Source: Limnoperna fortunei
Taxonomy: Eukaryota; Mollusca; Bivalvia; Mytilida; Modiolidae
NCBI GenBank assembly: GCA_944474755.1
Contig: OX104124.1
Span: 24,712,452 to 24,776,451 of the forward strand
Reading direction: 5' to 3'
Length of the DNA: 64,000 bases
The notes below the pieces were generated by a model, which did not search any database, was not told where the DNA came from, and worked only from the letters and a program-made list of their open reading frames with translations. The translations under genes were made by a program, and so were the position numbers. Of this stretch, positions 1 to 12,372 are shown one piece after another (the stretch's first letter is position 1; every line of letters starts with the position of its first letter).

Positions 1-640
1 AAATAACATGATACAGGGAGATTCTCTCAACAACTAAATGGTACAGTGGATTTTCCCAACAAATACATGGTACAGGGGGATTTTCCCAACAAATAACATG
101 GTACAGGGGTATTATCCCAACAAATACATAGTACAGGGGATTCTCCCAACAAATACATGGTACAGTGTGATTCTCCCAACAGATACATGGTACAGGGGAT
201 TCTCCCAACAAATACCATGGTACAAGGGGATTCTCCCAACAAATACATAGTACAGGGGATTCTCCCAACAAATACATGGTACAGTGGGATTCTCCCAACA
301 GATACATGGTACAGGGGATTCTCCCAACAAATAACATGGTACAAGGGGATTCTCCCAACAAATGCATGGTACAGGGGGATTCTCCCAACAGATACATGGT
401 ACAGGGGATTCTCCCAACAAATACCATGGTACAAGGGGATTCTCCCAACAAATACATAGTACAGGGGATTCTCCCAACAATTACATGGTACAGTGGGATT
501 CTCCCAACAGATACATGGTACAGGGGATTCTCCCAACAAATAACATGGTACAAGGGGATTCTCCCAACAAATGCATGGTACAGGGGGATTCTCCGAACAA
601 ATAACATGGTACAGGAGAATTCTACCAACAAATACATGGT
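1..640. repeat. Minisatellite, about 30-bp unit
   Basis: About 21 head-to-tail units of 29-31 bp carry the core GATTCTCCCAACAAATACAT followed by GGTACAGG. Unit length and bases vary slightly (GGGGATT/GTGGATT, AATAC/AATAAC/AATGC). The array runs off the left edge. Open frames on both strands here are only a consequence of the periodicity. It probably lies in an intron of the Sec6-like gene that continues at 1996. Confidence 0.95.
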
Positions 641-1995
641 TTTATGGAAATGGTCCATTCACATGTCAAGAGAACAGTAAGATGGGAGCTATAGACGAGT
701 TCAATCTTCTAAAGTTTGTGCTTAAATTTGTTCAATGATAAATGATCCATGATGGATTAACACTTTGTCATTGTCTCACTGAAACATAAAATATGCTAGA
801 CAGACAGCTTGAATATAACATTAAAGCTTGACTATACATGGGTGACAACACACATACAGGTACCAGTACTTTTATCGAAGTCAACAATTACATGTTTACT
901 CATCTTAGGTGCCAAATATCTTAAGTGTTGGCCTAAAAAACTTTGATGTGTTAGGTGAAAGGACTTGAACCTTTACATGGAATGCTAAACTATTATCTCC
1001 TACCTCGATTTAAGAATGATGTTATTATTACCTACTCTGCAGCTTTGATCCAAAAATTGCATAGAGATGTACAGTTCTGTTGAAGATGATCCAGTTGTGC
1101 CTTTATATTTTCTCTACATTGTGTCTCTTGTAGTATGTATTTTTCATGTTGTGAAGAAAACACACAAATTATATTGTAGAAAATGCTTGTAAATATACAG
1201 CTGTATCTGTTGTACTAGTAATCAGGTAGTCATTATACAATGTGTGCATGCTCTATTGTGTATTCAGTCTCTACATATAACCTTCACATTCACATAGATT
1301 ATCTCACAAACTCAGGCTTACCTCAAATACCCTTGCAACATTGAGATTCTTATGTTTTGATTGGCTAAAATTGTTATTTGAATTCAGCTGTTTTAGAGAA
1401 GTTATAACTTGGTATTCAGGAGAATTTTCCAATCTCTGCACAGCAACCGTGTTGGTTATTGAATGGTAAATAGATATCACAGGGGTATATTCTACTGTTA
1501 TATCATCAAAAGATTTTAGCCATCTGAAACTTATAACTGGTAAATGCACTGCCAAACATCTCAATACAACTGGTACATTTTTAAGATAAGATGGAATTGC
1601 TGCCCAGAAAACTTGTCAACAAACAAGTTGAAAAACCACCTTCAATGCATTAATATGTTCATGGTTTTCAAAGAATTTTTTTATTTCTTATACTTTGTCC
1701 TGAAGTAAAATAAAAACATAATAAATTATTTGTTACCAATTAAACCAGTTTAAACTGGTTTGGCTTAACCCAGAATACAGTTTGCTGCAGTGAAGCTTAT
1801 TCACCTACCACAATGTCCTGCAGAAGCTGGATGTTTTTACTAATTATTCTTTCTGTCAAATTGCTGAAAGTTGTGTGAACCCCATTCAAAAAGCCAAATA
1901 TTTATTCTGCCACAACGACTGTCGTTATAATATGTTTATGCACATTTATACTTGAAAAATTTAATGAATATTTTGATGTATTTATATTTTCACAG
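641..1995. other. Non-coding, probable intron of Sec6-like gene
   Basis: AT-rich sequence with no convincing exon on either strand. It contains a 20-bp perfect palindrome AAACCAGTTTAAACTGGTTT near 1742. It ends in the acceptor TTTTCACAG just before 1996. Confidence 0.6.
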
Positions 1996-2079
1996 ACAGA
2001 GAACATATTCCATATGTTGCCAGTACTAGCAGAAGTTCTGAAGCTAAAAGACACTTCTATGTTGTCATTGGAGGTTATG
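1996..2079 (+). CDS. EXOC3: Exocyst complex component 3 (Sec6)-like, internal exon
   Basis: This 84-bp phase-0 exon of 28 codons contains LPVLAEVLKLKDTSMLSLEV. It has a clean TTTTCACAG acceptor and an ATG|GTAAAT donor. It joins in frame to the exon at 5967, producing a LEV...KYPD-type segment that I recognise from the C-terminal helical region of the exocyst subunit Sec6/EXOC3. The exocyst tethers secretory vesicles at the plasma membrane. The rest of the gene lies left of the window. Assignment rests on short motifs, and EXOC3-like paralogues (EXOC3L, TNFAIP2 type) remain possible. Confidence 0.65.
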
Positions 2080-2652
2080 GTAAATATAAAACAACAAGAA
2101 ATCACCATAAATGTAGTTAGGCTTGCTCCAAAATATGTCCAAAACAGGAGTACACTGTAATATCAAATAAAAGAAGAATCTGTCAAAAGTACACCCCACC
2201 CTGAGCTAATTAAAATGGGTAAATCAGGGATTAGTTTATTCAAAAGCATTTCTAAAGGTATAATGCAGAAACTGCAAATTAAGATGTTTTATGTTACTTT
2301 AAAGGACAGTAGCTTTGGAATGATGGAAACCATAATTGTACAACTTTCTGAGTACCTCTAGAACAGCAGTAGAAAAATCAATCAAATACAAACTGTATCA
2401 GTGGTAAATGGTCCCTAAAACATGTCTGAATTATTTTATATGATTGTATTATAAGGCTTTTCTCACATCATCATGATAAAACTACAAGTTTTGCTATTTT
2501 TGGCCAGGTTGCACGAAGTGCAAACCCATATTATAGTATGTTGAAGAAAGATGGACAGGCAGGGAAAATAGGGTATCTATTTTGTGTAATCAGCTTCTCC
2601 TAGTTTTAAACCCAGATCTCATTTGTTAGCAAAAAAAAATTTTTATGGGTAA

Positions 2653-2810
2653 ACAGAGCATTGGTGGCTGAGTGGTTAGGGTTTTTTGTTTACTATTGAT
2701 CACTTGGTCTGTTAACTTTGAGCTTGCGGTTTCGAGTCTCAATGCAGGCAGGGTGGGCTTCCTCCCCCAATTATGCTGGATGCCATGATATAGCTGAAAA
2801 ATAAACAAAC
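2653..2810 (+). mobile_element. tRNA-derived SINE
   Basis: A pol III A-box-like TGGCTGAGTGGTTAGGG is followed about 50 bp later by a B-box-like GGTTTCGAGTC. Class-II (Ser/Leu-type) tRNAs have the same GCCGAGTGGTT start. The copy continues into GGGTGGGCTTCCTCC and TATAGCTGAAAAATAAACAAA, words that recur in the other SINE copies of this window. The degenerate A box and missing acceptor-stem pairing argue against a functional tRNA gene. Confidence 0.7.
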
Positions 2811-3485
2811 TGTATTGGGTACTTTTTTTATCGTCTCCTAACAGTTTTCAATTCAGATCTCTGAAAGTACAGAAAGATTGCACGTTGTGCACCTGCCATT
2901 ATGGAAATGTTCATGAATTTTTTTCCTAATTTTCCAGACTTGGGAACTTAGTCATTTGTCAGCAATACCAAAGTGGGTACATATTATGTTTAATTAACTC
3001 CTCATTCAGCTTTCAACCCAGATCCATGAAACCTAATAGAAGGATTGTTCACATATTAATACCTGCTATTATGGAATGTTTTCCATTGGAACTTAGTCAT
3101 TTTAGCACTTTATACATGACAATGGTTCTGTTTTTGTGTAATTAACTTCCTTAAAAAATCTTTTTACACAGAACCAAAACCTTCTTCCAACAAATTGTAA
3201 ATCATTAAGGCATTTGCTTTTTAACCTGGCCTTTTCAGACCTTTACAGTTATAAGGAGCTGCAATGCTAGAACAACAAAAGTAGAATTGTACAAATTCAA
3301 AATTGATCTGTTTTTTAATGGTCCCCAAAAAACATTTCCACATTTCAAATGGTGTGGCCAAGGCTTTCGCAAATTGTAATACTGAAACCATAACTGTTGG
3401 TGTTTCTGCCCATTTTTTGGGGCCATAACTCTAGAACAAAAGAATAAAAAAATAATAAATAGTTATCATGTGATAACCATTTTTA

Positions 3486-5060
3486 GCTCACCTGGACCGA
3501 AGGTCCATGTGAGCTTTTGCTATCACTTGGCGTCCGGCGTCTGTCCTTGGCGTCCGGCGTAAACTTTTTCAAAAATCTTCTCCTCTGAAACCACTGGGCC
3601 AATTTTATTCAAACTTGGTCACAATCATCCTTAGGGTTCCTAGTTTCAAATTTGTACCCAGGGTGTTGGTTAACAGACAAATATGGCCGCTGTTACTAAA
3701 AATAGAACATTGGGGTCAACACAGGTTTTTGATCATTATCTAGAAAATTATAATAGCTATAGAGAAAACCATTACTTCAAATTGATCAGCACATTAAGGT
3801 CTACAATAGTTGCTATTAGTGTGAAGTTGTGTATCGGCTTCTTGTAGGAGTTATTGCCCTTTATTGACAATTTTGGACAAAATGTTTGGTATTTACAATA
3901 TAACCTGAAAACTATACGAGGTAGAGTGAAACTGTAAATGGCAAAAATGATCAGAAATAAAAGCAAATAAAACTATAACAGCTACAGTAAAACTGTAAAT
4001 TGCACAAATGATCAGCAATACAAGCCCTACAAATTACTAAATAAGTCTGAAATTGTCAGATGACTCCTTATAGGAGTTATTGCCCTTAAATGGCAATTTT
4101 TTATAAAATTTTCCGTTTTTGTCCTGTAACTTTAAAACTATAGCATCTAGATTTAAACTGTAAATTGCAAAAATGATCAGCAATAAAGGCCCTACAATTC
4201 ACTTGATTGGTCTGAAATTGTCAGACAACTCCTTAAATAAGTTATTGCCCATAAATGACAATTTTTTATGAAATTTTCCATTTTTGTCCTGTAACTTAAA
4301 AATTGTAACAGCTAGAGTGTAACTGTTAATAGCAAAAATGATCAGCAATACAAGCCCTACAAATTACTATACAAGTCTGAAATTGTCAGATGACTCCTTA
4401 TAGGAGTTATTGCCCTTAAATTGCAATTTTTTATGAAATATTCCGTTTTTGTCCTGTAACTTAAACACCATAACAGCTAGAGTGAAATAATAAATTGCAA
4501 AAATGATCAGCAATAAAAGCCCTACAATTCACTTAATTGGTCTGAAATTGTCAGATGACTCCTTATAAGAGTTATTGCCCTTAAATGACAATTTTGTTAT
4601 GAAATTGTCCATTTTTGTCCTGTAACTTGAAAACAATAGCAGCTAGATTAAAACTGTAAATTGCACAAATGATCAGCAATATAAGCCCTACAAATGATTG
4701 CTTAGTCCAAAATTGCAAGATGACTCTTTATAGGAGTTATTGCCCTTTCATTATGGACAAATGAACAGTTTTTGAATTATAAATTAGTCTATAAAACACA
4801 CCTATTAGTAGAGTAAAACTTTAAATTTCTAAAGTACCCTAAAGGGCAATGGCTAAAAACCATTTAATTTTCAGAAATTGTCTGATGGCACCTTATAGGA
4901 GTTATTGTATTTAACACAAATTTTTGAAGAAATGTTTAGTTTTTGCACAGTAACTTAAAAGCTATAACAACTAGACTGAAACTGTTAATTTCAAAAATTT
5001 TAATATAGATGAAGTCATTTGGATTCCAGGTGAGCGATTACAGGCTCCTGGGAGCCTCTA
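3486..5060 (+). mobile_element. Pearl/HINE-like element, family 1
   Basis: The element opens with a hairpin (CTCACCTGGACC, loop, GGTCCATGTGAG). Its core has about five degenerate units of roughly 165 bp containing TGATCAGCAATA and GGAGTTATTGCCCTTAAA. It closes with the hairpin AGGCTCCTGGGAGCCT followed by CTAG. A T-rich 5' flank, a 3' hairpin next to CTRR and a tandem core match Helentron-associated elements such as bivalve pearl. There is no coding capacity, so movement would depend on proteins supplied elsewhere. Confidence 0.65.
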
Positions 5061-5966
5061 GTTGGAAGTATATACAGGACCAATTCTATGTTCCCCCAAC
5101 AACTATCTGCAGGGACATATCCAAAGAGAATTCGAGTAAAAAGAATAACTAATTAAATTACACAAAATGGATAACATTGCTCAGCTATAGAGTATTTAAA
5201 AGGAATCAGATATTATCGTATAAAACTGATTAAACCCATGAAGCCATGCTCGAGTGGTAAACCTTCTGAGTATGATTTGAAATAAATGAAAACTAAATAT
5301 ACAATAAGTTATTGCAGGGTTATTGATAAATTGTAATGTGAGTTATCGACATACTGAAGGGTATGTTAGGTCTCTGACCAGGTCCTTGATTTTGAAAAGA
5401 GTCGTCAGATACTGTAAAAAAATGCTCTCTAAGATATTCCAACTCAGTAACTTCTGAGAGGTCCTAAAATAAATCCCTTAATATGGCATGATCATGCAAA
5501 GCTATTGTATCATTTATCATTGCTGAGAAAAAGTTACAGATCGGCGCACTATACACACACATACATGCTAACTGCAAACAGCATACCAGTATCCCCTATT
5601 GGGAGCAGTGTATTAAAATGAAAGAAAACTCGAGTTGCAAAAAAAATATTGCAGTTAGCCTAGAATGTGCAATGTCCCTGTTATCAGACACAAGTTCAAT
5701 AGAAGATGACTATCTACTTAACCATCATTATAGGAGAGTGTTCAAATCACTATATTTACGTATTCATTTACGAAATCTATCTTCTTATTCCAATATTTCA
5801 CGCAATTTCTTCTTACGTAAACTGGTGTTTACTTCCCCTAAAGTTCAGGTATGACAATTTACCACAAAGAGCAATGATTTACTTAACCAAAAAGAACCAA
5901 ACAACACCACCACCTCTACATACTTACTTCACTTATTTATAGTTTGTATGTTTGTAACATTTGTAG

Positions 5967-6059
5967 GGAGTTTTGAAAAAATATCCAGATATCCAAATGG
6001 AACAACTAATAAGTCTTCTGGTTCTGAGAGGTGATATGAACAGATCTGAAGCTCGACAG
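5967..6059 (+). CDS. EXOC3: Exocyst complex component 3 (Sec6)-like, penultimate exon
   Basis: This 93-bp exon of 31 codons follows the acceptor TTTGTAG and ends at CAG|GTAACC. It encodes a KYPDI motif, then LISLLVLRGD, then RSEARQ. The pattern KYPD...LL.LRGD..R is the signature I associate with the C-terminal end of Sec6. Both boundaries are phase 0, matching the exons at 1996-2079 and 6369-6455, which strongly supports real coding sequence. Confidence 0.7.
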
Positions 6060-6368
6060 GTAACCAGTCGTCTTATATTAAAACATCTATATTGCAATAT
6101 TTAAACTTTTTAAAAAATTTACAATACTGACAGAAAATTCAAATTGGGAAAACATAGAGCTCTTATTATTAAAAAAAATATATCTTGAGATAAAGGAATT
6201 GTTTTATATATGAAATAAATTGTCAGATTTGTATAAAATAACCTCTATGGAATAAGCTGATAAAATGTGGTCGACAGAATTATAAGTGAATTTCGGTATA
6301 AATATAATTATTGAGACTTCCATTTTTGACTAAAAAAACAATTGAAAATTACATTTTTTTTTTCACAG
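6060..6368. other. Short last intron of Sec6-like gene
   Basis: A 309-bp AT-rich intron with donor GTAACC and a long T-rich tract ending in TTTTTTCACAG. Nothing else is seen in it. Confidence 0.75.
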
Positions 6369-6455
6369 GTAATACAAGATATAATTGGTGATGAAGACCC
6401 CTTACGACCAAAACCCAAAGGGATCTTCACGGAAGTAGCCAATCTTAAACCATAA
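6369..6455 (+). CDS. EXOC3: Exocyst complex component 3 (Sec6)-like, terminal exon
   Basis: The terminal coding exon has 28 codons plus TAA. It starts VIQDIIGDED and ends GIFTEVANLKP. The acceptor is a strong polypyrimidine tract plus CACAG. The end resembles the short hydrophobic tail that closes metazoan EXOC3 proteins. A polyadenylation hexamer lies about 170 bp downstream, consistent with this being the gene end. The PASK gene on the other strand ends about 11.6 kb further on, so the two genes are convergent. Confidence 0.68.
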   Translation, partial: VIQDIIGDEDPLRPKPKGIFTEVANLKP

Positions 6456-6624
6456 ATCTTCCAAGCTGATTGTATACCAGAAATTTATCACATGTGCTTG
6501 TAGTTGTAAAACTTGTATTTACTGAAAAAATACAATTGGACTTCCAATGTTGTTTCAGTACAGTTATTTGTAGAAGATTTAAGATAATGTTTTAGGGTTG
6601 TTTTGTTCATTATTGAAGTAAACA

Positions 6625-6630
6625 AATAAA
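6625..6630 (+). terminator. Polyadenylation signal AATAAA of Sec6-like gene
   Basis: A canonical AATAAA about 170 bp after the stop at 6453-6455. It is a plausible 3' end, but AT-rich sequence makes chance hexamers common. Sequence from 6456 to 7162 shows no other feature. Confidence 0.45.
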
Positions 6631-7162
6631 ATCATGTTAAATGTTACCAGGTACATCAAAAAGTTCACCGTTTTCATGTCAGCTTCAATAGAAACATTGT
6701 TTAATTATTGTTGTTGCAGATGAATAGTTTTTTTGGTTTAAGCTTCAGGTATTATACTATATATAAGTTATCTAGATACATGTATGCTGTTGTAATGTTT
6801 TATAGAGCATTGGAAATGAAAATAAGCCTACATTACAATAAATAATAAGCTAAGTCATAGCTACAAAAAACATACATTATGGGGGTATAGAATCACATGG
6901 TTTTAAAAAAAATTAAGAATGTTTTTTTCTTATCTTTGGAAAAATTAACAAAAGGACATGACAGAAAATCAATCTAATGCTGTATGAATTTTAACAGGAA
7001 TTTGGCTTGTCAGTTTAACATAGATGACTTGTATGTTAACAGTATGCATATCCAGAAAATAGGGTGGATGGCTGAATCCTTTCTTTATAATCAGTATTAA
7101 AAAATGTATTGGTCGTAATGTAGCTCTTTCTTATTTAGCCCAAATATAAATCCCCCCTTTTT

Positions 7163-8613
7163 TAGCTCACCTGACCCAAAGGGTCATGTGAGCTATTGTT
7201 ATCACTTTGCGTCCGTCGGCGTCGTCGTCGTCGGCGGCGGGGGCGGCGGCGGCGGCGTCTGTAAACTTTTTACATTTTAATCTTCTTCTCTGAAACCACT
7301 TGGCCAATTGAAACCAAACTTGGCCATAATGTTCATTGGATGGACCTTTACAAAGTTTGTGTTTTTTATTTTGATTGGTAAACCAATATGGCCGCCACCT
7401 CAAGACTTAGTTTAACATAGGCCCTATGGGAAAAAAGTTAAAAAGGGCTTCTTCTCTGAAACCGTTTAACCAATCAAAACAAAACTTACTAGCAATATTG
7501 TTTAGATGGTCCTCTATAAAGTTTGTGTTTTAGATGGGAATTGGAAATTCAAAATGGCCGCCACTGCAGGACTTAGTTTAACATAGAACCCTATGGGAAA
7601 AAGTTTTAAAAGGCTTCTTCTCTGAAACCGGTTAATCAATGGAAATAAAAACTTACTAGCAATATTGTTTGGATGGTCCTCTATATAGTTTGTGTTTTTT
7701 ATGGCAATTGGAAATTCAAAATGGCCGCCACTGCAGGACTTAGTTTAACATAGAACCCTATGGGAAAAAGTTTTAAAAGGCTTCTTCTCTGAAACCGGTT
7801 AATCAATGGAAACAAAAACTTACTAGCAATATTGTTTGGATGGTCCTCTATAAAGTTTGTGTTTTTTATGGCAATTGGAAATTCAAAATGGCTGCCACTG
7901 CAGGACTTAATTTAACATAGAACCCTATGGGAAAAAGTTTGAATGGCTTCTTTTCTGAAACCGGCCAACTAATGGAAACAAAACTTACTAGCAATATTGT
8001 TTGGATGGCCCTCTATAAAGTTAATGTTTTTTATCCCAATCTGATATTCAAAATGGCCGCCACCGCAGGACTTAGTTTAACATTGGACCCTTTGGGAAAA
8101 AGGTTAAAAAGGGCTTTTTCTCTAAAACCGGTTAACCAATCAAAACAAAACTTACTAGCAATATTGTTTGGATGGTCCTTTATAAAGTTTATGATTTTTA
8201 TGCCAACTGGAATTCAAAATGGCCGCTACCGCAGGACTTAGTTTAACATAGGACCCTATGGGAAAAAGTTTTTAAAGGCTTCTTCTCTGAAACCGGTTAA
8301 TCAATGGAAACAAAAACTTACTAGCAATATTGTTTGGATGGTCCTTTATAAAGTTAATGTTTTTATGGCAATTGGAAATTCAAAATGGCCACCTCCCCCG
8401 CAGGACTTAGTTTAACATAGGACCCTATGGGCAAATAAAAAAAATCTTCTCTATACAACTGGTTAACCAATGAAACAAAGCTTTCTAGTAATATTGTTTG
8501 GATGGTCCTATTTAAAGTTTATTGAAAATTACAGGACTTACTTTAACATCAGGGAAATGCCATCTTCATTGCCTATAAAATCAGGTGAGCGATACAGGCT
8601 CTTAAGAGCCTCT
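7163..8613 (+). mobile_element. Pearl/HINE-like element, family 2
   Basis: It starts TTAGCTCACCTGACCC with a hairpin around GACCCAAAGGGTC. A GC-rich CGTCGGCG/GGCGGCGG segment follows. About seven units of roughly 155-165 bp then contain TACTAGCAATATTGTTTGGA and TTCAAAATGGCCGCCAC. It ends with the hairpin GGCTCTTAAGAGCC and CTGG, then TTTA. The terminal architecture matches family 1 with a different core. A full opposite-strand copy lies at 13364-14798. Open frames inside are by-products of the repeat. Confidence 0.65.
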
Positions 8614-8830
8614 GGTTTATAGAAAAGCCATATCATATTCTATGATATCTCTGTATTCTTGTACTTTGTACTATAATTTATGTTTAATGTTATTAGTTCA
8701 AGTGCAATATTTTGTTGAATAAAGATTTATTACTTGCTTTCTTGCATCAAATATATTGTGCCATAAACATCATTTACTGTGACAATACATTAATTCGAGG
8801 GTATGAATTTGTCAGTTGGACAAAAATAAA

Positions 8831-10680
8831 CAGGCCTCTTTGGTCTTACCATAACTGAGGTGTCAACACGGGCATCTGTTGTCTATCCTGCACTGAGATG
8901 TCAACACTGGCCTCTGGTCTAACCTTCACAGAGGTGTCAACGCGGGCCTCTGTTGTCTATCCTGCACTGAGATGTCAACACTGGCCTCTGGTCTAACCTT
9001 CACAGAGGTGTCAACGCGGGCCTCTGTTGTCTATCCTTAACTGAGATGTTAACACAGGCCTCTGTGGTCTAACCTTCACTGTGATGTCAACACCGGCCTC
9101 TGATCTAACCTTCACTGAGGTGTCAACGCGGGCCTCTGTTGTCTATCCTTAACTGAGATGTCAACACTGGCCTCTGTGGTATAACCTTCACCGTGATGTC
9201 AACACTGGCCTCTGGTCTAACCTTCCCTGAGGTGTCAACTCTGGCTTCTGTGATCTAACCTTTACTGGGGTGTTAACACTGGCTTCTGTGGTATAACCTT
9301 CACTGAGGTGTCAACACTGGCCTCTGTGATCTAACCTTCACTGAGGTATCAACACTGGCCTCTGTGATCTAACCTTTACTGAGGTGTTTACACTGGCCTC
9401 TGTGGTATAACCTTCACTGAGGTATCAACACTGGCTTCTGTGATCTAACCTTTACTGAGGTGTCAACACTGGCCTCTACGGTATAACCTTCACTGAGGTG
9501 TCAACACTGGCCTCTGTGGTATAACCTTCACTGAGGTGTCAACACTGGCTTCTGTGGTATAAACTTCACTGAGGTGTCAACACTGGCCTCTGTGGTATAA
9601 CCTTCATTGAGGTGTCAATTCTGGCCTCTGTGATCTAACCTTTACTGAGGTGTCAACACTGGCCTCTGTGGTATAACCTTCACTGAGGTATCAACACTGG
9701 CTTCTGTGATCTTACCTTTACTGAGGTGTCAACACTGGCCTCTGTGGTATACCTTCACTGAGGTGTCAACACTGGCCTCTGTGGGATAACCTTCACTGAG
9801 GTGTCAACACTGGCCTCTGTGGTATAACCTTCACTGAGGTGTCAACACTGGCCTCTGTGGTATAACCTTCACTGAGGTGTCAACACTGGCCTCTGTGGTA
9901 TAACCTTCACTGAGGTGTCAACACTGGCCTCTGTGATCTAACCTTCACTGAGGTGTCAACACTGGCCTCTGTGGTATAACCATCACTGAGGTGTCAACAC
10001 TGGCCTCTGTGATCTAACCTTCACTGAGGTGTCAACACTGGTCTCTGTGGTATAACCTTCACTGAGGTGTCAACACTGGCCTCTGTGATCTAACCTTCAC
10101 TGAGGTGGCAACACAGGCCTCTGTGATCTAACCTTCACTGAGGTGTCAACACTGGCCTCTGTGATCTAACCTTCACTGAGGTGTCAACACAGGCCTCTGT
10201 GATCTAACCTTTACTGAGGTGTCAACACTGGCGGTTGTTGTATAACCTTCACTGAGGTGTCAACACTGGCCTCTGTGGTATAACCTTCACTGAGGTGTCA
10301 ACACTGGCCTCTGTGGTATAACCTTCACTGAGGTGTCAACACTGGCCTCTGTGATCTAACCTTCACTGAGGTGTCAACACTGGCCTCTGTGGTATAACCT
10401 TCACTGAGGTATCAACACTGGCCTCTGTGATCTAACCTTCACTGAGGTGTCAACACTGGCCTCTGTGGTATAACTTTCACTGAGGTGTCAACACTGGCCT
10501 CTGTGATCTAACCTTCACTGAGGTGTCAACACTGGCCTCTGTGGTATAACCTTCACTGAGGTGTCAACACTGGCCTCTGTGGTATAACCTTCACTGAGGT
10601 GTCACCACTGGCCTCTGTGATCTAACCTTCACTGAGGTGTCAACACAGACCTCTGTGATCTAACCTTTATAGAGATATAA
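8831..10680. repeat. Minisatellite, 38-bp unit, about 48 copies
   Basis: Tandem 38-bp units of the type CTTCACTGAGGTGTCAACAC + TGGCCTCTGTGGTATAAC. Two variants, GTGGTATAAC and GTGATCTAAC, alternate irregularly. The left end (to about 9300) is more diverged and contains a higher-order duplication with TTGTCTATCC. It lies between the convergent host genes and has no coding frame or splice signals. Confidence 0.95.
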
Positions 10681-10989
10681 ACACTAGGCTTGCGAGTTCT
10701 AGTCTTATTATAAGCAGTTTGTTCAACTTCACTAAAACTAAGTAACATGAATTTGATGCTTCATTTTCTCAAAGGAAAGCACCAAGTACCCATCAGTTCT
10801 TTGGTTTGACCCCACCGTGATATCCTACCTGCGCCTCACAGTAGCAACACAAAAGCAAAATCAAATTTTTAAATGGCTATTCCAGTATTAAATGCAAGAT
10901 GGGATGGGTTCAAAAGGAACTATGTTAACTGAACAGTTGGTGGGTACTATAGAAAGATGCCAAATTATTAAAAAAAATAGGACATGTAC
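10681..10989. other. Non-coding intergenic
   Basis: Sequence between the minisatellite and the next repeat element. No gene, RNA or transposon end was recognised. Confidence 0.5.
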
Positions 10990-11360
10990 ATTAAATGATA
11001 CCCTGCCACTTTGCATTGTTTTTAATATTCATGAACACATTTTTACTGAATTACATATCAGTCTACAGGAACAGCTGAGCATGATAACAGTAAATCTCAG
11101 AAGACTTACCTTGACCCTAGACCTATAAAAATTTTAAAAATTGGTACATGTACAACTCAAAAACTACAAATGGGATTGTGCTGAAAATGCAACCCAATCT
11201 TTATTTTGTTGTACTTAATAGCTGTGCAAAGTTTAAATAAAATCTGTTGACACGTTTTCAAGTTGTCATCTGGAAATCACAGAGGCACTGACAGATGGAC
11301 ACTCATATCCATATAGAGGGTATCACATAATACCCCGCCACTTGTGTTAGGGGGTGTATA
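10990..11360 (+). mobile_element. Small pearl-like element (ACCCCGCCAC family)
   Basis: The left end ATGATACCCTGCCAC and the right end ATAATACCCCGCCAC match the ends of the element at 54309-54856. The interior shares AGCTGTGCAAA and the 'GTTTTCAAGTTGTCATCTGG' segment with that copy. It is non-coding and diverged. Confidence 0.5.
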
Positions 11361-11383
11361 AACTAGTAGAAAAGTATATCTAG

Positions 11384-11870
11384 TGACAATAGATACCCCC
11401 ACTTCAATTTTTTAAAACAATATTTGTTGAATGGTGACCTTGACTTTGATGTAATTCCTACAACACCAATAGGCTTCTTAACCAACTGATATGTAATAAT
11501 ATCCTGAAGTTTAATTAAAATCAAATGCACAATTTTTTGAATTGCTGTCAGAAAATTCTATTTTGTAAAAATGTTTGACATATTTTGGCAACTGTGAAAT
11601 TGAAATTTGATGAAATGTGTTGAATATATCCCCAAGTTGCATTGAAATCAAATGCAAACTTTTCAAGTTCTTGTCCAAAAACATCATTCTGGAAAAGTTT
11701 CTGGTTTTTTTGTGGACAGTGACCTTGACCTTTGACAGAATTCCCCCAGCATCAATAGGCTTCTTACCAACCTGATAAGTAATAATATCCCATAGTTTCA
11801 TTGAAATCAGATGAAATCTTTTTAAATTATCATCTGGAACCCAAATTTGGATGGACATGAGAATCAATGT
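11384..11870 (-). mobile_element. Diverged TACCCCC-family element fragment
   Basis: It begins GATACCCCCACTTC and contains two or three copies of a module with GTGACCTTGACTTTGA, ATAGGCTTCTTACCAACCTG and AATATCCC. The same module is clean in 28560-29462. The right terminal hairpin is missing, so this looks truncated. The strand assignment is arbitrary. Confidence 0.45.
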
Positions 11871-12214
11871 ATAAAAATAACCATGTTTTGGACAAATTTG
11901 TCAAGGTATTAATAGGAATTGAATTTTCTGTATGCTTGGGTTAAAGACTTAAAGAATTAAGTGGATTAAACAATTTGTTTCGCCATATTATACCTTTAAA
12001 ACTGGTTGTTTTAGATTTCCTTATTTTAATTGTGTAAATATGGATGGCAGGGTGAAATAAAATTGCCTTACGAACCCACACCTCATTATAAATTTATTTC
12101 TTGAGCATCTCCAATAATAAGGTGGGTGCAATTTCTGTTTTTTCTTAATTCCATCAATTAATTAAACATAACTGTAATAATATAGCTGCAATAGTAAGTA
12201 GCCATATATCCAAG

Positions 12215-12372
12215 CAAAGATTTGTTTGTTTGTTTGAAAGGAGATTTTAACGCCACTTTCCGCAATTTTTCAGCTATATTGTGGCGTCCAGTTTTCATTT
12301 GGGGAGGAAGCCAGAGTACCCGGAGAGAACCCCCAATCAGCGGTATGAAAACTGGCCAAACAAAGACTAATA
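12215..12372 (+). mobile_element. SINE-related fragment (conserved central block)
   Basis: It contains TTTTAACGCCACTTTCCGCA, then ATTTTTCAGCTATATTGTGG, then a CCAGAGTACCCGGAGAGAAC block. The same ordered words appear at 29840-29960, 63560-63830 and 63895-64000. The last complete copy also carries tRNA-like boxes, so this is a headless fragment of the same SINE family. Confidence 0.6.

Larger units (their letters stand above)
2080..5966. other. Intron of Sec6-like gene
   Basis: A 3.9-kb intron between two exons that join in phase 0. It holds a tRNA-derived SINE (about 2653-2810) and a pearl-like element (3486-5060). The remaining sequence (2080-2650, 2811-3485, 5061-5966) shows no coding signal; the small open frames at 5618-5942 have no exon-like features. 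Confidence 0.7.

Noticed and set aside
27..680. Six overlapping open frames on both strands in the 30-bp array
   Set aside because: Unit length near a multiple of 3 without stop codons keeps several frames open; the products are pure repeats with no domain.
2653..2740. Functional tRNA gene
   Set aside because: A and B boxes are present but degenerate and no acceptor stem forms; the flanking body matches other SINE copies. The same applies to 31012-31090.
5618..5942. Two overlapping 78-codon frames before the Sec6-like exon
   Set aside because: No conserved motif and not needed: exons 1996-2079 and 5967-6059 already join in phase.
7167..8241. Open frames in the pearl-like element (also 13901-14221)
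   Set aside because: Translations repeat with the roughly 160-bp unit and show no known fold; the same frames appear in the inverted copy.
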